Below the pieces are notes generated by a model. It made no database searches, had not been told where the DNA came from, and saw only the letters and a program-made list of their open reading frames with translations. Of a DNA stretch of 16,430 nt, positions 1-7,025 are shown piece by piece. The translations under genes were made by a program, and so were the position numbers. Each line of letters starts with the position of its first letter. The first letter of the stretch is position 1. The stretch is from 13-2-20CM-68-14 sp046723355 (GTDB lineage Bacteria; Actinomycetota; Thermoleophilia; Gaiellales; Gaiellaceae): the NCBI GenBank assembly GCA_046723355.1, contig JBKOUJ010000156.1, positions 1-16,430 on the forward strand, read 5' to 3'.

Positions 1-1
1 C

Positions 2-97
2 GAGGTCCTGCCGACCACCGCCAAGATCATGGAGCACTCGTTCGACTACGCCGCCGAGGATGACCTCATTCGCCGACTCACCGCGCGACCGGGGTAA
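2..97 (+). CDS. C-terminal end of an unrecognised protein (5' partial)
   Basis: An open frame enters from the left edge and ends at TAA (95-97), giving 31 residues that finish in IRRLTARPG. Codon use (GAG, GTC, CTG, ACC, GCC) matches the clear genes of this window, so it is probably the true tail of a gene beginning upstream. The fragment is acidic and helical-looking (HSFDYAAEDDLIRRL) with no domain I can name, so no function is proposed. It points toward the minus-strand secreted protein that ends at 151, and two hairpins separate the two. Confidence 0.6.
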   Translation, partial: EVLPTTAKIMEHSFDYAAEDDLIRRLTARPG

Positions 98-99
98 AC

Positions 100-126
100 G
101 GCCGCGCCGCGCATGTCGGCGCGGCC
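100..126. terminator. GC-rich hairpin after the partial left-edge gene
   Basis: GGCCGCGCCG (100-109) and CGGCGCGGCC (117-126) are perfect 10-bp inverted repeats around a 7-nt loop, starting three bases after the TAA of the left-edge gene. No T-run follows, so it is a terminator-like or 3'-end-stabilising hairpin and not a classic intrinsic terminator. It could serve both converging genes. Confidence 0.55.
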
Positions 127-132
127 TCTGAG

Positions 133-152
133 AGGCATCGCAAGCGATGCCT
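133..152. terminator. Second convergent-region hairpin
   Basis: AGGCATCGC (133-141) and GCGATGCCT (144-152) are perfect 9-bp inverted repeats, likely closing on a CAAG tetraloop. The right arm overlaps the TAG stop of the minus-strand gene (complement of 151-153). Its place between two converging genes suggests a terminator, mainly for the minus-strand transcript. It lacks a T-tract. Confidence 0.5.
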
Positions 153-1761
153 AGGGTCGACTGACCCGGGCCCAAACGTTGTTCAACAACTGCGCGACTG
201 CCGGCTGGCTGACCGATGCCGCGAAGTTGAGCGCACCGCCCGCGAAGACCCTAGCCCCTCTTGGCGTCTCGTAGTACGTCATCTCAGCGGTCTTGCCTGG
301 CCCCATCAGGTCGGGGGCCGACCCGAGTACCACCGTCCCGGGCGGGCTGGCAGGCGAGCGCATGTCGATCTCGTAGCCGTAGCGGCCGAAGCGGGCCCCG
401 GTCGCGAGGCCGGTGCCGGCGAAGGCCCACGGCGCCCCAGTCGTGTCGGCGATGTAGGGCGCCTGCTGTGCGCCGTAGTTGCTCGCAACGTACTGCACGC
501 CCACGACGGCCGCCTCCGGCTGCCCGAAGGCTCGCCACTGGCCCACGCGGCGCATCACGTGTCCGCGGAAGACGACCTTCCAGAAGAGGTTGTTCGCCGA
601 CAGGAACATCAGGTTTCCTCCGAGGTCCCGGTAGCGCCTGATCAAGCCGAACTCGTGCGCCGTCACGTACTCCTCGTGGCCGGGGAAGACGATCAGGTCG
701 TACTTCGCGGCAAGAGTGTCCGCATGCGCGACATGCTCGAGATCCAGGTCAGTGAGGTACTCGAGGGTCCCGCGACCTGCCAGCCAGCCCTCGATCGCGG
801 CATCGAAATCGCCGAAGCGGTAGGGAACGCCGTAGTCGACGTAGGGCCGCTGGATGTCGACGGTGCGGAAGGCGCCGTTCACATACCAGCTGTCACCCCA
901 GCCGTCGCCGTTGGCGTCGTCGAAGTTGTACGCCTGCCAGGTGTTCGTGGGAAGGACGACCGCGACGCGGTTCAGGCCCAGGACCCGGGGGCGCACGACG
1001 AACGGCGCATAGCCGATGCGGCCGTCGCGGGCGCGGACTCGCACGAAGTAGAGGCCGCTCGGCCAGTCGCCGATGCGGATCCGGACCGACCCCGGCCCGT
1101 TCCGGTGTCCCCGCCAGGAGAGCGCGACGCGCTGTGCGATCGGCCTGGCCGTGGTCCTGGCGTCGGATGCGCCGGTGCCGATGTTGAAGGAGAGGATGTC
1201 GAAGTCGAGCCGGCGCGCGTCGGTTGCGATCGTGACGACGGCGGTCTGGCCCGGCAGGTACCTCGGCCCGATCGACACGCCAACCCGCTGGATGCGGACC
1301 ACCGGCGCCATCACGTGCACGTGGCCCGCGAGCGGAAAGTCGTTGTAGACCCGCTTGCGCCCCTGCGCGTCGATGACGGTCAGTTCGAGGACGTAAGTGC
1401 CGTTCGGGACCGTTCGCGCAGGGTTCCACGCGAGCCGGTGCCAGCCGGCTTCGAAGGAGTAGCTCTGCGTCAAGATCGTCCGCACGACGTTCTGGCCGCG
1501 CTTGACGTTCAGCGTTTGGAGGACGTCCAGCTCGACCGTGGCGGCGGCGTCGAGCCGGAAGCTGACGACCGCCTTGTCGCGGAACCGGTCACCGTTCGGA
1601 CTGACGGTCGTCAGCAGGCGCCGGTCACCGGCAAACGGCGTGGAGCCGTTGCCCACGCGCAGGTCGAGCAGGCGGGGGACCGGCGCGGAGCGGCCGGCGG
1701 GCGCGGCAGCCGGGATGACCGCGGCGATGAGAAGAGCGGCGAGCGCCGCGCGAGTTGCCAC
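151..1761 (-). CDS. Secreted protein: FlgD-like Ig domain plus N,N-dimethylformamidase-beta-like C-terminal domain
   Basis: This gene encodes 536 aa with a GTG start. Residues 1-25 form a signal peptide with an Ala-rich hydrophobic core. Residues about 50-132 look like a FlgD-type Ig-like repeat (TVSPNGDRFRD at the start; WNPARTVPNGTYVLELTV near the end). A second beta-rich segment runs to about 260. Residues about 262-536 match the C-terminal domain of the N,N-dimethylformamidase large-subunit family: LPTNTWQAYN, a YDLIVFPGHEEY strand with the family's H-x-E-Y motif (H362, E364, Y365), GGNLMFLSANN, and a terminal YYETPRGARVF-GGALNFA block. DANGDG (282-287) fits a DxNxDG calcium-loop pattern. 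Family membership does not show amidase activity; secreted members often have unknown substrates. A GATAAC/TAACTT -10-like element 5-7 nt before the GTG suggests a very short or absent leader. Confidence 0.8.
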   Translation of the reverse strand: MATRAALAALLIAAVIPAAAPAGRSAPVPRLLDLRVGNGSTPFAGDRRLLTTVSPNGDRFRDKAVVSFRLDAAATVELDVLQTLNVKRGQNVVRTILTQSYSFEAGWHRLAWNPARTVPNGTYVLELTVIDAQGRKRVYNDFPLAGHVHVMAPVVRIQRVGVSIGPRYLPGQTAVVTIATDARRLDFDILSFNIGTGASDARTTARPIAQRVALSWRGHRNGPGSVRIRIGDWPSGLYFVRVRARDGRIGYAPFVVRPRVLGLNRVAVVLPTNTWQAYNFDDANGDGWGDSWYVNGAFRTVDIQRPYVDYGVPYRFGDFDAAIEGWLAGRGTLEYLTDLDLEHVAHADTLAAKYDLIVFPGHEEYVTAHEFGLIRRYRDLGGNLMFLSANNLFWKVVFRGHVMRRVGQWRAFGQPEAAVVGVQYVASNYGAQQAPYIADTTGAPWAFAGTGLATGARFGRYGYEIDMRSPASPPGTVVLGSAPDLMGPGKTAEMTYYETPRGARVFAGGALNFAASVSQPAVAQLLNNVWARVSRP

Positions 1762-1852
1762 CGGGCAAGTTATCCCTGCATATCCACGTTTACGGACCCC
1801 TTACAATGCCCTCATTAGCGGCACAACTGCGGCAACGATACTGCGCGGGTCG
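1762..1852. promoter_or_regulatory. Divergent promoter region between two secreted-protein genes
   Basis: This 91-bp gap lies between divergently transcribed genes and is visibly more AT-rich than its surroundings. On the minus strand GATAAC or TAACTT lies 5-7 nt before the GTG. On the plus strand GATACT (1837-1842) lies 10 nt before the ATG, and TACAAT (1802-1807) is a further -10 candidate. No convincing -35 box pairs with any of them and neither gene has a good Shine-Dalgarno. Short-leader transcription in both directions is plausible but not proven. Confidence 0.4.
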
Positions 1853-2371
1853 ATGAGGCGTCTCGTCTGGCTCACCGTACTCGCCATCGCCCTGGCCGTA
1901 CCAGCGGTCGGCTATGCCGTCGTGGGCGGCACCTCCGACGACGGAACGCTGTCCGTCAAGGCCGGAGTCGGCCGCGTCTTTACCAACATCACAGGGTCGG
2001 CCGTCGGTCGTCTAGGCAAGGGCTACATCAGGGTCACGGACCCCAATCCCAACGATGGGCTCGGCTTCGAGTTCTCGGGCTGTGACGCAACGACGGACAA
2101 GAGCGGCACTTCGACGACGATCTGCCAAAGCGACGGCAAGGGCACCGTCGTCCGTTTCCGGGCGATCGGCGGCAAGTACCTGATAACGCTCAAGGGGTCC
2201 GGAATTTTCCTGTCCGCCGTGGGCCAGGGCTATGCCACCCTCAACGGGGCAGGCGACGATCCGAACATTCCCGGGACCTTCGACGGGACGTACTCCGTCA
2301 ACGACGGGCCGTACAAGTCGTTGCCCGACGAAATACACACTTACACGCTCGGCACGCCGCCTGGCGGTTGA
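1853..2371 (+). CDS. Small secreted beta-rich protein of unknown function
   Basis: This gene encodes 172 aa. The ATG at 1853 is chosen because it places a textbook signal peptide first (MRRLVWLTVLAIALAVPAVG, then YA); the frame is open further upstream but only over the divergent gene. The mature part is rich in Gly, Thr, Asp and Val with alternating strands (KGYIRVTDPNPNDG, FRAIGGKYLITLKGSGIFLS), suggesting a compact beta-sandwich or beta-helix. Two cysteines (in SGCDAT and TTICQSD) could form a disulfide outside the membrane. I do not recognise a named family. The stop is 21 bp before a response regulator gene, and no promoter is evident in that gap, so the protein probably shares a transcript with the two-component system and may be connected to its signal. 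Confidence 0.75.
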   Translation: MRRLVWLTVLAIALAVPAVGYAVVGGTSDDGTLSVKAGVGRVFTNITGSAVGRLGKGYIRVTDPNPNDGLGFEFSGCDATTDKSGTSTTICQSDGKGTVVRFRAIGGKYLITLKGSGIFLSAVGQGYATLNGAGDDPNIPGTFDGTYSVNDGPYKSLPDEIHTYTLGTPPGG

Positions 2372-2392
2372 CCGACCTGAGATCCTGAGGGC

Positions 2393-3097
2393 GTGGCTGC
2401 GCGGGCCCAGACGGTGCTGGTCGTCGAGGACGAGGCCTCGATCGCGTCGTTCGTCGCGCTGTACCTGAAGAACGCCGGCTACGCGGTCAAGGCGGTGGCC
2501 AACGGCACGGACGCCCTGGCTCAAGTCGAGGCCGAGCAGCCCGCGCTGATCGTGCTCGACCTGATGCTCCCCGACATGGACGGGATCGAGGTCTGCCGGC
2601 GGATCCGCCAGCGCCGAGACGTGCCCATCCTGATGCTGACGGCCCGCGACGAGGACATCGACAAGATCATCGGGCTCGAGGTTGGCGCCGACGACTACAT
2701 GACGAAGCCGTTCAACCCGCGCGAGCTGGTGGCGCGGGTGAAGTCGATCCTTCGGCGCTCAACGCCGGAGCGCCGCGACTCGGAGACCGCCGAGATCCGG
2801 CACGGCGACCTCCACGTCGATGCCGGCAGGCGCGAGGTTCACATCGGCCAGGAGGAGATCCAGCTGGCGCCGAAGGAGTTCGACCTGCTCTGGGAGCTCC
2901 TCGACCATCGCGGAGTCGTGCTGACGCGGGACCAGCTCCTGGAACGCGTCTGGGGCTACACCTTCGCCGGCGACACCCGGACCGTCGACGTCCACGTTCG
3001 GCAGGTCCGGCGCAAGCTCGGGGACGCCTCGCCGATCGTCACCGTGTGGGGCGTCGGGTACAAGGTCGCCCCCGCACGGGATTCGGTGAGCGCCTGA
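2393..3097 (+). CDS. OmpR/PhoB-family response regulator
   Basis: This gene encodes 234 aa with a GTG start. The receiver domain (about 7-120) is complete: acidic pocket E12/D13, phospho-acceptor D56 in LIVLDLMLPDMDG, T83 in LMLTARDE, and K105 in DDYMTKPF. A linker leads to an OmpR-type winged helix (about 135-232) with PKEFDLLWELL, the recognition-helix region TRTVDVHVRQVRRKL, and the closing VWGVGYK hairpin. It should be a DNA-binding transcription factor switched by the kinase encoded 13 bp downstream. Target genes cannot be read from the sequence; the upstream secreted protein is one candidate by position. Confidence 0.95.
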   Translation: MAARAQTVLVVEDEASIASFVALYLKNAGYAVKAVANGTDALAQVEAEQPALIVLDLMLPDMDGIEVCRRIRQRRDVPILMLTARDEDIDKIIGLEVGADDYMTKPFNPRELVARVKSILRRSTPERRDSETAEIRHGDLHVDAGRREVHIGQEEIQLAPKEFDLLWELLDHRGVVLTRDQLLERVWGYTFAGDTRTVDVHVRQVRRKLGDASPIVTVWGVGYKVAPARDSVSA

Positions 3098-3110
3098 CGA
3101 AGTAGCCCGC

Positions 3111-4493
3111 GTGTTCCGATCGCTCCGCTTCCGGCTCCCGGCTCTCTTCCTGGCGGCGATCGTCCTCGCAGGGCTCGTCTCGACCGCGGTCGCCGTCAGC
3201 GTCTCGCAGCACTACGCACAGAACAGGCTTCGCAAGGAGGCCTACCGCGAGCTCGACCGCGAGGCCCGCGGCATCAACCAGATCTTCTCCAAGAACCAGA
3301 GGCCGCCCAAGTCGGATGAGCTCGAGCAGGCCTCCGGCGATCAGGTCTTCTACGTCCAGCGGGCGAAGGGAATCGACGTCTATCCGGGGCCGACGCCGGC
3401 GTTCACACTGCTTCCGAAGACCGCCCTCGACTTCCGCCGCATCCTTGCCGGAGAGACGGTGCAGTTCGAATTCACGCGTCAGGTGAAGGGGGCCGCCACC
3501 CGGATGCTGGCGGTGGCCCGGCCCGTGAGGCTCGGCGGTGAAGTGTTCGGCGCCACGATCCTCGCCCGCCCGAAGACCCGCCTGAACCAGTCCGTGCTGC
3601 CGCTCGTCTGGCGGCTCCTGCCGGCCTTCTTCGCCGGGATTCTCGTCGCGGGCGCGCTCGGCTGGTACCTCTCGCGAAGAATCACGAAGCCGGTGCTCGC
3701 GCTCTCCGAGGCGGCCGACGAGGTCGCCGCCGGCCGCTACGGTGTCGCCGTTTCCGAGGTGCCGGGCGGCGGCGAGATCAGCCATCTCTCGACCCGGTTC
3801 CGGGACATGGCGTCGCAGCTCGAGCAAGCCGAGGCGCTCGAGCGGAACTTCCTGATGTCCGTCTCGCACGAGCTGCGGACGCCGCTGACGGCAATCCGCG
3901 GCCACGTGGACGCGCTCCTCGAGGGCGTCGTCGAGGACGAGGAGACAAGGACACACTCTCTCGAGGTGATCAGCCACGAGGCGAAGCGCCTCGAGCGCCT
4001 CGTGGGCGACATCCTCGACCTGGCGAAGCTCGACACCCACCGCTTCGCGCTGCGGCGTGAGGAGGTCGACATGGAGCGTCTCGTCGACCGAGCCTACTCG
4101 GCGTTCAACGAGGAGGCCCGCCGGCGCAGCATCGACTACCGGCGCACGATCGCGGCAACCCCGGTGCTGGAGACCGATGGCGACCGCGTCCTGCAGGTGA
4201 TCTCGAACCTGCTCTCGAACGCGTTTCGCTGGACGCCGGACGGCGGTCAGGTCGGGGTCGCGCTCACGCAGGTGGACGGGACGATCCGCGTTGCGGTCGA
4301 GGACAACGGACCGGGCATCCCGGCCGAGGAGCAGGAACGGATCTTTCGCCCGTTCTGGTCGCGAGACGGCGAGGGCACCGGCCTCGGGCTTGCGATCGCC
4401 GGCGAGCTCGCGGCCGCGCTCGGCGGCCAGATCGAGCTGCGAACGGCGCCCGGCGAAGGCAGCCGCTTCGAGCTCGTCCTGCCCGCGTCCTAG
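3111..4493 (+). CDS. Membrane sensor histidine kinase
   Basis: This gene encodes 460 aa with a GTG start, 13 bp after the response regulator. The order is: transmembrane helix 1 (about 9-31); extracytoplasmic sensor segment (about 32-167); transmembrane helix 2 (about 168-186); a HAMP linker beginning SRRITKPVLALSEAADEVAAG; HisKA with H253 in SVSHELRTPLTAIRGH; and a HATPase_c domain with N-box N366/N370, G1 box DNGPGIP (398-404), F-box IFRPFW, and G2 box GEGTGLGL (420-427). All catalytic motifs are intact. It is the cognate partner of the upstream regulator by adjacency. The sensor segment is short and has no domain I recognise. The TAG stop lies in the same CTAG as the stop of the converging gene. 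Confidence 0.95.
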   Translation: MFRSLRFRLPALFLAAIVLAGLVSTAVAVSVSQHYAQNRLRKEAYRELDREARGINQIFSKNQRPPKSDELEQASGDQVFYVQRAKGIDVYPGPTPAFTLLPKTALDFRRILAGETVQFEFTRQVKGAATRMLAVARPVRLGGEVFGATILARPKTRLNQSVLPLVWRLLPAFFAGILVAGALGWYLSRRITKPVLALSEAADEVAAGRYGVAVSEVPGGGEISHLSTRFRDMASQLEQAEALERNFLMSVSHELRTPLTAIRGHVDALLEGVVEDEETRTHSLEVISHEAKRLERLVGDILDLAKLDTHRFALRREEVDMERLVDRAYSAFNEEARRRSIDYRRTIAATPVLETDGDRVLQVISNLLSNAFRWTPDGGQVGVALTQVDGTIRVAVEDNGPGIPAEEQERIFRPFWSRDGEGTGLGLAIAGELAAALGGQIELRTAPGEGSRFELVLPAS

Positions 4494-4939
4494 GTGCCGG
4501 TTCGGCGGTCTTCGATCCGGTAGACGACCGCGCTCTCGTCGGCGCCGAGCGTGCGCTCGATGCGGGCGAGCCGCTCGTCCACGCCCCGCCAGCCGGAGGT
4601 GATCAGATCGATCAGCAGCGCGAGATCGTCTACGCGCGCGTGCCGCTCAGCGAGCAGGTCGGTCTCGAGCCGTTCGAGTCGCCGCACCGCGTTCGCCGAC
4701 AGGCCCCGCACCTCGGCCAGGTGCTTCGCGACCGGCAGCACCTGCTCGCGAAGCCCGGCCTGAACGGCCTCGCCGACGCGGTCTGGCAGGGTCGCCTCGA
4801 GGTGGGCGGCGGTCTCCGCGAGCGATTCGACCTGGTGCCGCGCCCGCTCGAGCGCCGCCTCGGCGACGACGGGGTCGATCCGGCCTTCGGCAGCCTGTCT
4901 GAGCCGCTCGTTCGCGCGCTCGATCGCGACTGGATTCAT
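4490..4939 (-). CDS. Uncharacterised helical/coiled-coil protein
   Basis: This gene encodes 149 aa from the ATG at 4937-4939 (MNPVAIERANERLRQ...). The protein is almost all alpha-helix forming, with long heptad-like runs (AALERARHQVESLAETAAHLEA; LSANAVRRLERLETDLLAE; GVDERLARIERTL). It has no signal peptide, transmembrane segment or cysteine. Codon use is typical of the window, which supports a real gene. An ATG 24 bp further upstream (4961-4963), preceded by GAGAGG, would add eight residues but includes the rarer codons CGA, CTA and TTG and sits only 3 bp from queA. I prefer the inner start, which lies 8 nt below a TAGCGT -10 element. I recognise no family; a structural, DNA-associated or division-related coiled coil is possible but unsupported. 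Confidence 0.7.
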   Translation of the reverse strand: MNPVAIERANERLRQAAEGRIDPVVAEAALERARHQVESLAETAAHLEATLPDRVGEAVQAGLREQVLPVAKHLAEVRGLSANAVRRLERLETDLLAERHARVDDLALLIDLITSGWRGVDERLARIERTLGADESAVVYRIEDRRTGT

Positions 4940-4946
4940 GGGCGGC

Positions 4947-4958
4947 AACGCTAGCGTT
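4947..4958. promoter_or_regulatory. Palindrome AACGCTAGCGTT: probable shared -10 element of two divergent genes
   Basis: A perfect 12-bp palindrome lies between the starts of the coiled-coil gene and queA. On the + strand it contains TAGCGT (4952-4957), ending 9 nt before the queA ATG. On the - strand the same hexamer ends 8 nt before the preferred ATG at 4939. TAGCGT fits the TANNNT form of actinobacterial -10 boxes, and the spacing would give leaderless or nearly leaderless transcripts. No clear -35 box is seen. It could alternatively be, or also be, an operator. Confidence 0.5.
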
Positions 4959-4966
4959 CGCATCGG

Positions 4967-5902
4967 ATGAACCTCTCAGAGCTCGACTACTCGCTTCCCG
5001 CCGAGCTGATCGCGCAGCGGCCGCTCGAGCGCCGCGACGACTCGCGGCTCCTCGTCTACGAGCGAGCGAGTGGGGAGGTCAGGCACCGTCGCTTCTCGGA
5101 ATTGCCGGACGAGCTCGAGCCTGACGAGCTCGTCGTCGTCAACGACAGCCGCGTGATCCCGGCCCGGATTCCGATCGAGGGGCCGCGCGGCGAGGTCCTG
5201 CTGCTGGAGCGGATCGGCGCCGACGGCCTGTGGGAAGGCTTGGCGCGCCCGACACGGCGGCTTCGCGCGGGGCGCCGGTACGGGCCGGTGGAGCTCGTCG
5301 AGCACCTGGGTGAGGGCCGCTGGCTGTTGCGGCTCGACGGCGAGCCTGCGGGCGAGATGCCGTTGCCTCCGTACATCACGGAGAGGCTCGCCGATCCCGA
5401 GCGCTACCAGACCGTCTACGCCAACGCGGAAGGGTCGGCGGCGGCGCCGACCGCCGGACTTCACTTCACGCCTCAGCTGCTCGAGCGCCTCGAGGTGGAG
5501 CGGGTGACCCTCCACGTCGGCCTCGACACCTTCCGGCCGGTCTCCGCCGAGCGGCTCGAAGAGCACGAGCTGCACAGCGAGCGCTACGAGGTCGACGCGG
5601 CTGCGTGGGAGCGGATCCGGACCGCGCCGCGGGTGCTCGCGGTGGGGACCACTACGGTGCGCGTGCTCGAGTCGCTCGCGGGCGGAGCGCCGCTTGCCGG
5701 CCGCACCGATCTATTCGTGACGCCGGGCTTCGGTTTCCGCCGCGTCGACTCGCTGCTCACGAATTTCCACCTGCCGCGCTCGACGCTGCTCGCGCTCGTG
5801 ATGGCCTTCGCAGGCGTCGAGGAGACGCGACGGCTCTACGCGCTCGCGATCGAGGAGCGGTACCGCTTCTACTCCTTCGGCGACGCGATGCTGATCCGAT
5901 GA
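4967..5902 (+). CDS. queA: S-adenosylmethionine:tRNA ribosyltransferase-isomerase QueA
   Basis: QueA transfers and isomerises the ribosyl part of SAM onto preQ1 in tRNA, giving epoxyqueuosine. This copy has 311 aa against about 340-350 for many homologues; the N-terminal half carries the shorter loops. Family blocks are present in order: MNLSELDYSLPAELIAQRPL; VVNDSRVIPAR; MPLPPYI; RYQTVYA followed by GSAAAPTAGLHFT; VTLHVGLDTFRPV; HSERYEV; AVGTTTVRVLES; TDLFVTPGF; LLTNFHLPRSTLLALV; and the C-terminal YRFYSFGDAMLI. Its TGA overlaps the tgt start as ATGA, so the two are translationally coupled. No Shine-Dalgarno precedes the start, consistent with the leaderless promoter proposed upstream. Confidence 0.96.
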   Translation: MNLSELDYSLPAELIAQRPLERRDDSRLLVYERASGEVRHRRFSELPDELEPDELVVVNDSRVIPARIPIEGPRGEVLLLERIGADGLWEGLARPTRRLRAGRRYGPVELVEHLGEGRWLLRLDGEPAGEMPLPPYITERLADPERYQTVYANAEGSAAAPTAGLHFTPQLLERLEVERVTLHVGLDTFRPVSAERLEEHELHSERYEVDAAAWERIRTAPRVLAVGTTTVRVLESLAGGAPLAGRTDLFVTPGFGFRRVDSLLTNFHLPRSTLLALVMAFAGVEETRRLYALAIEERYRFYSFGDAMLIR

Positions 5903-7023
5903 AAGTGACCGCAACTGACGGGCAGGCGCGCGCCGGCGTCCTCACGACGGCGCACGGTGAGCTGCCGACGCCGGCGTTCATGCCGGTCGGCACGAAAGCG
6001 ACGGTCAAGAGCGTCCACCCAGACGAGCTGCGCGAGCTCGGCGCAACGATCTTGCTCGGCAACAGCTACCACCTCCACTTTCGGCCCGGCGCCGAGCTGA
6101 TCGCGGAGCTCGGCGGCCTGCACTCGTTCATGGCCTGGGACGGGCCGATCCTGACCGACTCCGGCGGCTTCCAGGTCTTCTCGCTGCGCCACACGATCCT
6201 CGGGGTCGACGACGATGGCGTCACGTTCCGCTCCGTCTACGACGGCGAGCCGGCGCGCTTCACGCCGGAGTCCGTCGCACAGATCCAGGCGCAGCTCGGC
6301 TCCGACATCGCCATGTGCCTCGACGCCGTGCCGCCCACGGACGCGCCGCGGCCCTCGCTCGAGGAGGCGGTCCGCGTGACGACCCTGTGGGCGGGACGTC
6401 AGCGCGAGGCGCCGCGGGCTCCCGACCAGCTCGTCTTCGGGATCGCTCAGGGCGGCACAGACGAGGAGCTTCGCACGCGCTCGATCGAGGAGATCACAGC
6501 GCTCGGCTTCGACGGCTACGCGCTCGGCGGCCTCGCGATCGGGGAGGACCGCGACCTCATGTTCGAGACCGTTGGCTGGGCGACGCCGCTCCTACCGTCC
6601 GACCAAGCCCGCTACTTCATGGGGATCGGCGACCCGCAGGGCGTGCTCGAGGTGATCGAGCGCGGCATCGACATGTTCGACTGCGTCCTGCCGACCCGCA
6701 ACGCGCGAACCGGGACCGCGATGACCTGGGAGGGACGGCTGAACATGCGCAACGCGCGCTTCGCCCGCGACCCCGCGCCGCTGCAGGAAGGCTGCGAGTG
6801 CCCGGCGTGCACGCGCTTCTCCCGCGCCTACCTGCGGCACCTCGTCAACCAGCAGGAGCTGCTCGGCCACCGGCTGCTCAGCCTCCACAATCTACGATTC
6901 CTCCTCGATTTGACGGCAGGCGCCAGAGCGGCGATCGAGCGCGGCGAGTTCGCCGAGTACAAACGCGACGCGTTGGCCAGGCTCGGCGCTCCCACGGAAA
7001 CGGAGGCGATACGGGCTACCTGA
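5899..7023 (+). CDS. tgt: Queuine/preQ1 tRNA-guanine transglycosylase Tgt
   Basis: Tgt exchanges guanine 34 of GUN-anticodon tRNAs for preQ1, the step before QueA. This copy has 374 aa, a normal length. The catalytic acid D87 lies in LTDSGGFQVFSL and the nucleophile D261 in MFDCVLPTRNARTG. GIAQGG (181-186) and YALGGLAIGE are substrate-binding blocks. The zinc site is complete: C299, C301, C304 (CECPACTRF) and H330 (SLHN). The start is the ATG at 5899, overlapping the queA stop by four bases; the same frame is open further upstream only as a shadow of queA. The other queuosine genes (queC, queD, queE, queF) are not in this window, so the precursor may be made elsewhere or salvaged. Confidence 0.96.
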   Translation: MKVTATDGQARAGVLTTAHGELPTPAFMPVGTKATVKSVHPDELRELGATILLGNSYHLHFRPGAELIAELGGLHSFMAWDGPILTDSGGFQVFSLRHTILGVDDDGVTFRSVYDGEPARFTPESVAQIQAQLGSDIAMCLDAVPPTDAPRPSLEEAVRVTTLWAGRQREAPRAPDQLVFGIAQGGTDEELRTRSIEEITALGFDGYALGGLAIGEDRDLMFETVGWATPLLPSDQARYFMGIGDPQGVLEVIERGIDMFDCVLPTRNARTGTAMTWEGRLNMRNARFARDPAPLQEGCECPACTRFSRAYLRHLVNQQELLGHRLLSLHNLRFLLDLTAGARAAIERGEFAEYKRDALARLGAPTETEAIRAT

Positions 7024-7025
7024 TC

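Noticed and set aside
559..1818. Long plus-strand open frame (419 codons) opposite the dimethylformamidase-like gene
   Set aside because: It is antisense to a gene with signal peptide and domain matches; its translation is low-complexity Asp/Arg/Val with no domain logic, as expected for a shadow in high-GC DNA.
5605..5898. Upstream extension of tgt into queA
   Set aside because: The frame is open, but Tgt homology begins at the ATG at 5899 and the extension is Arg/Ala-rich shadow sequence.
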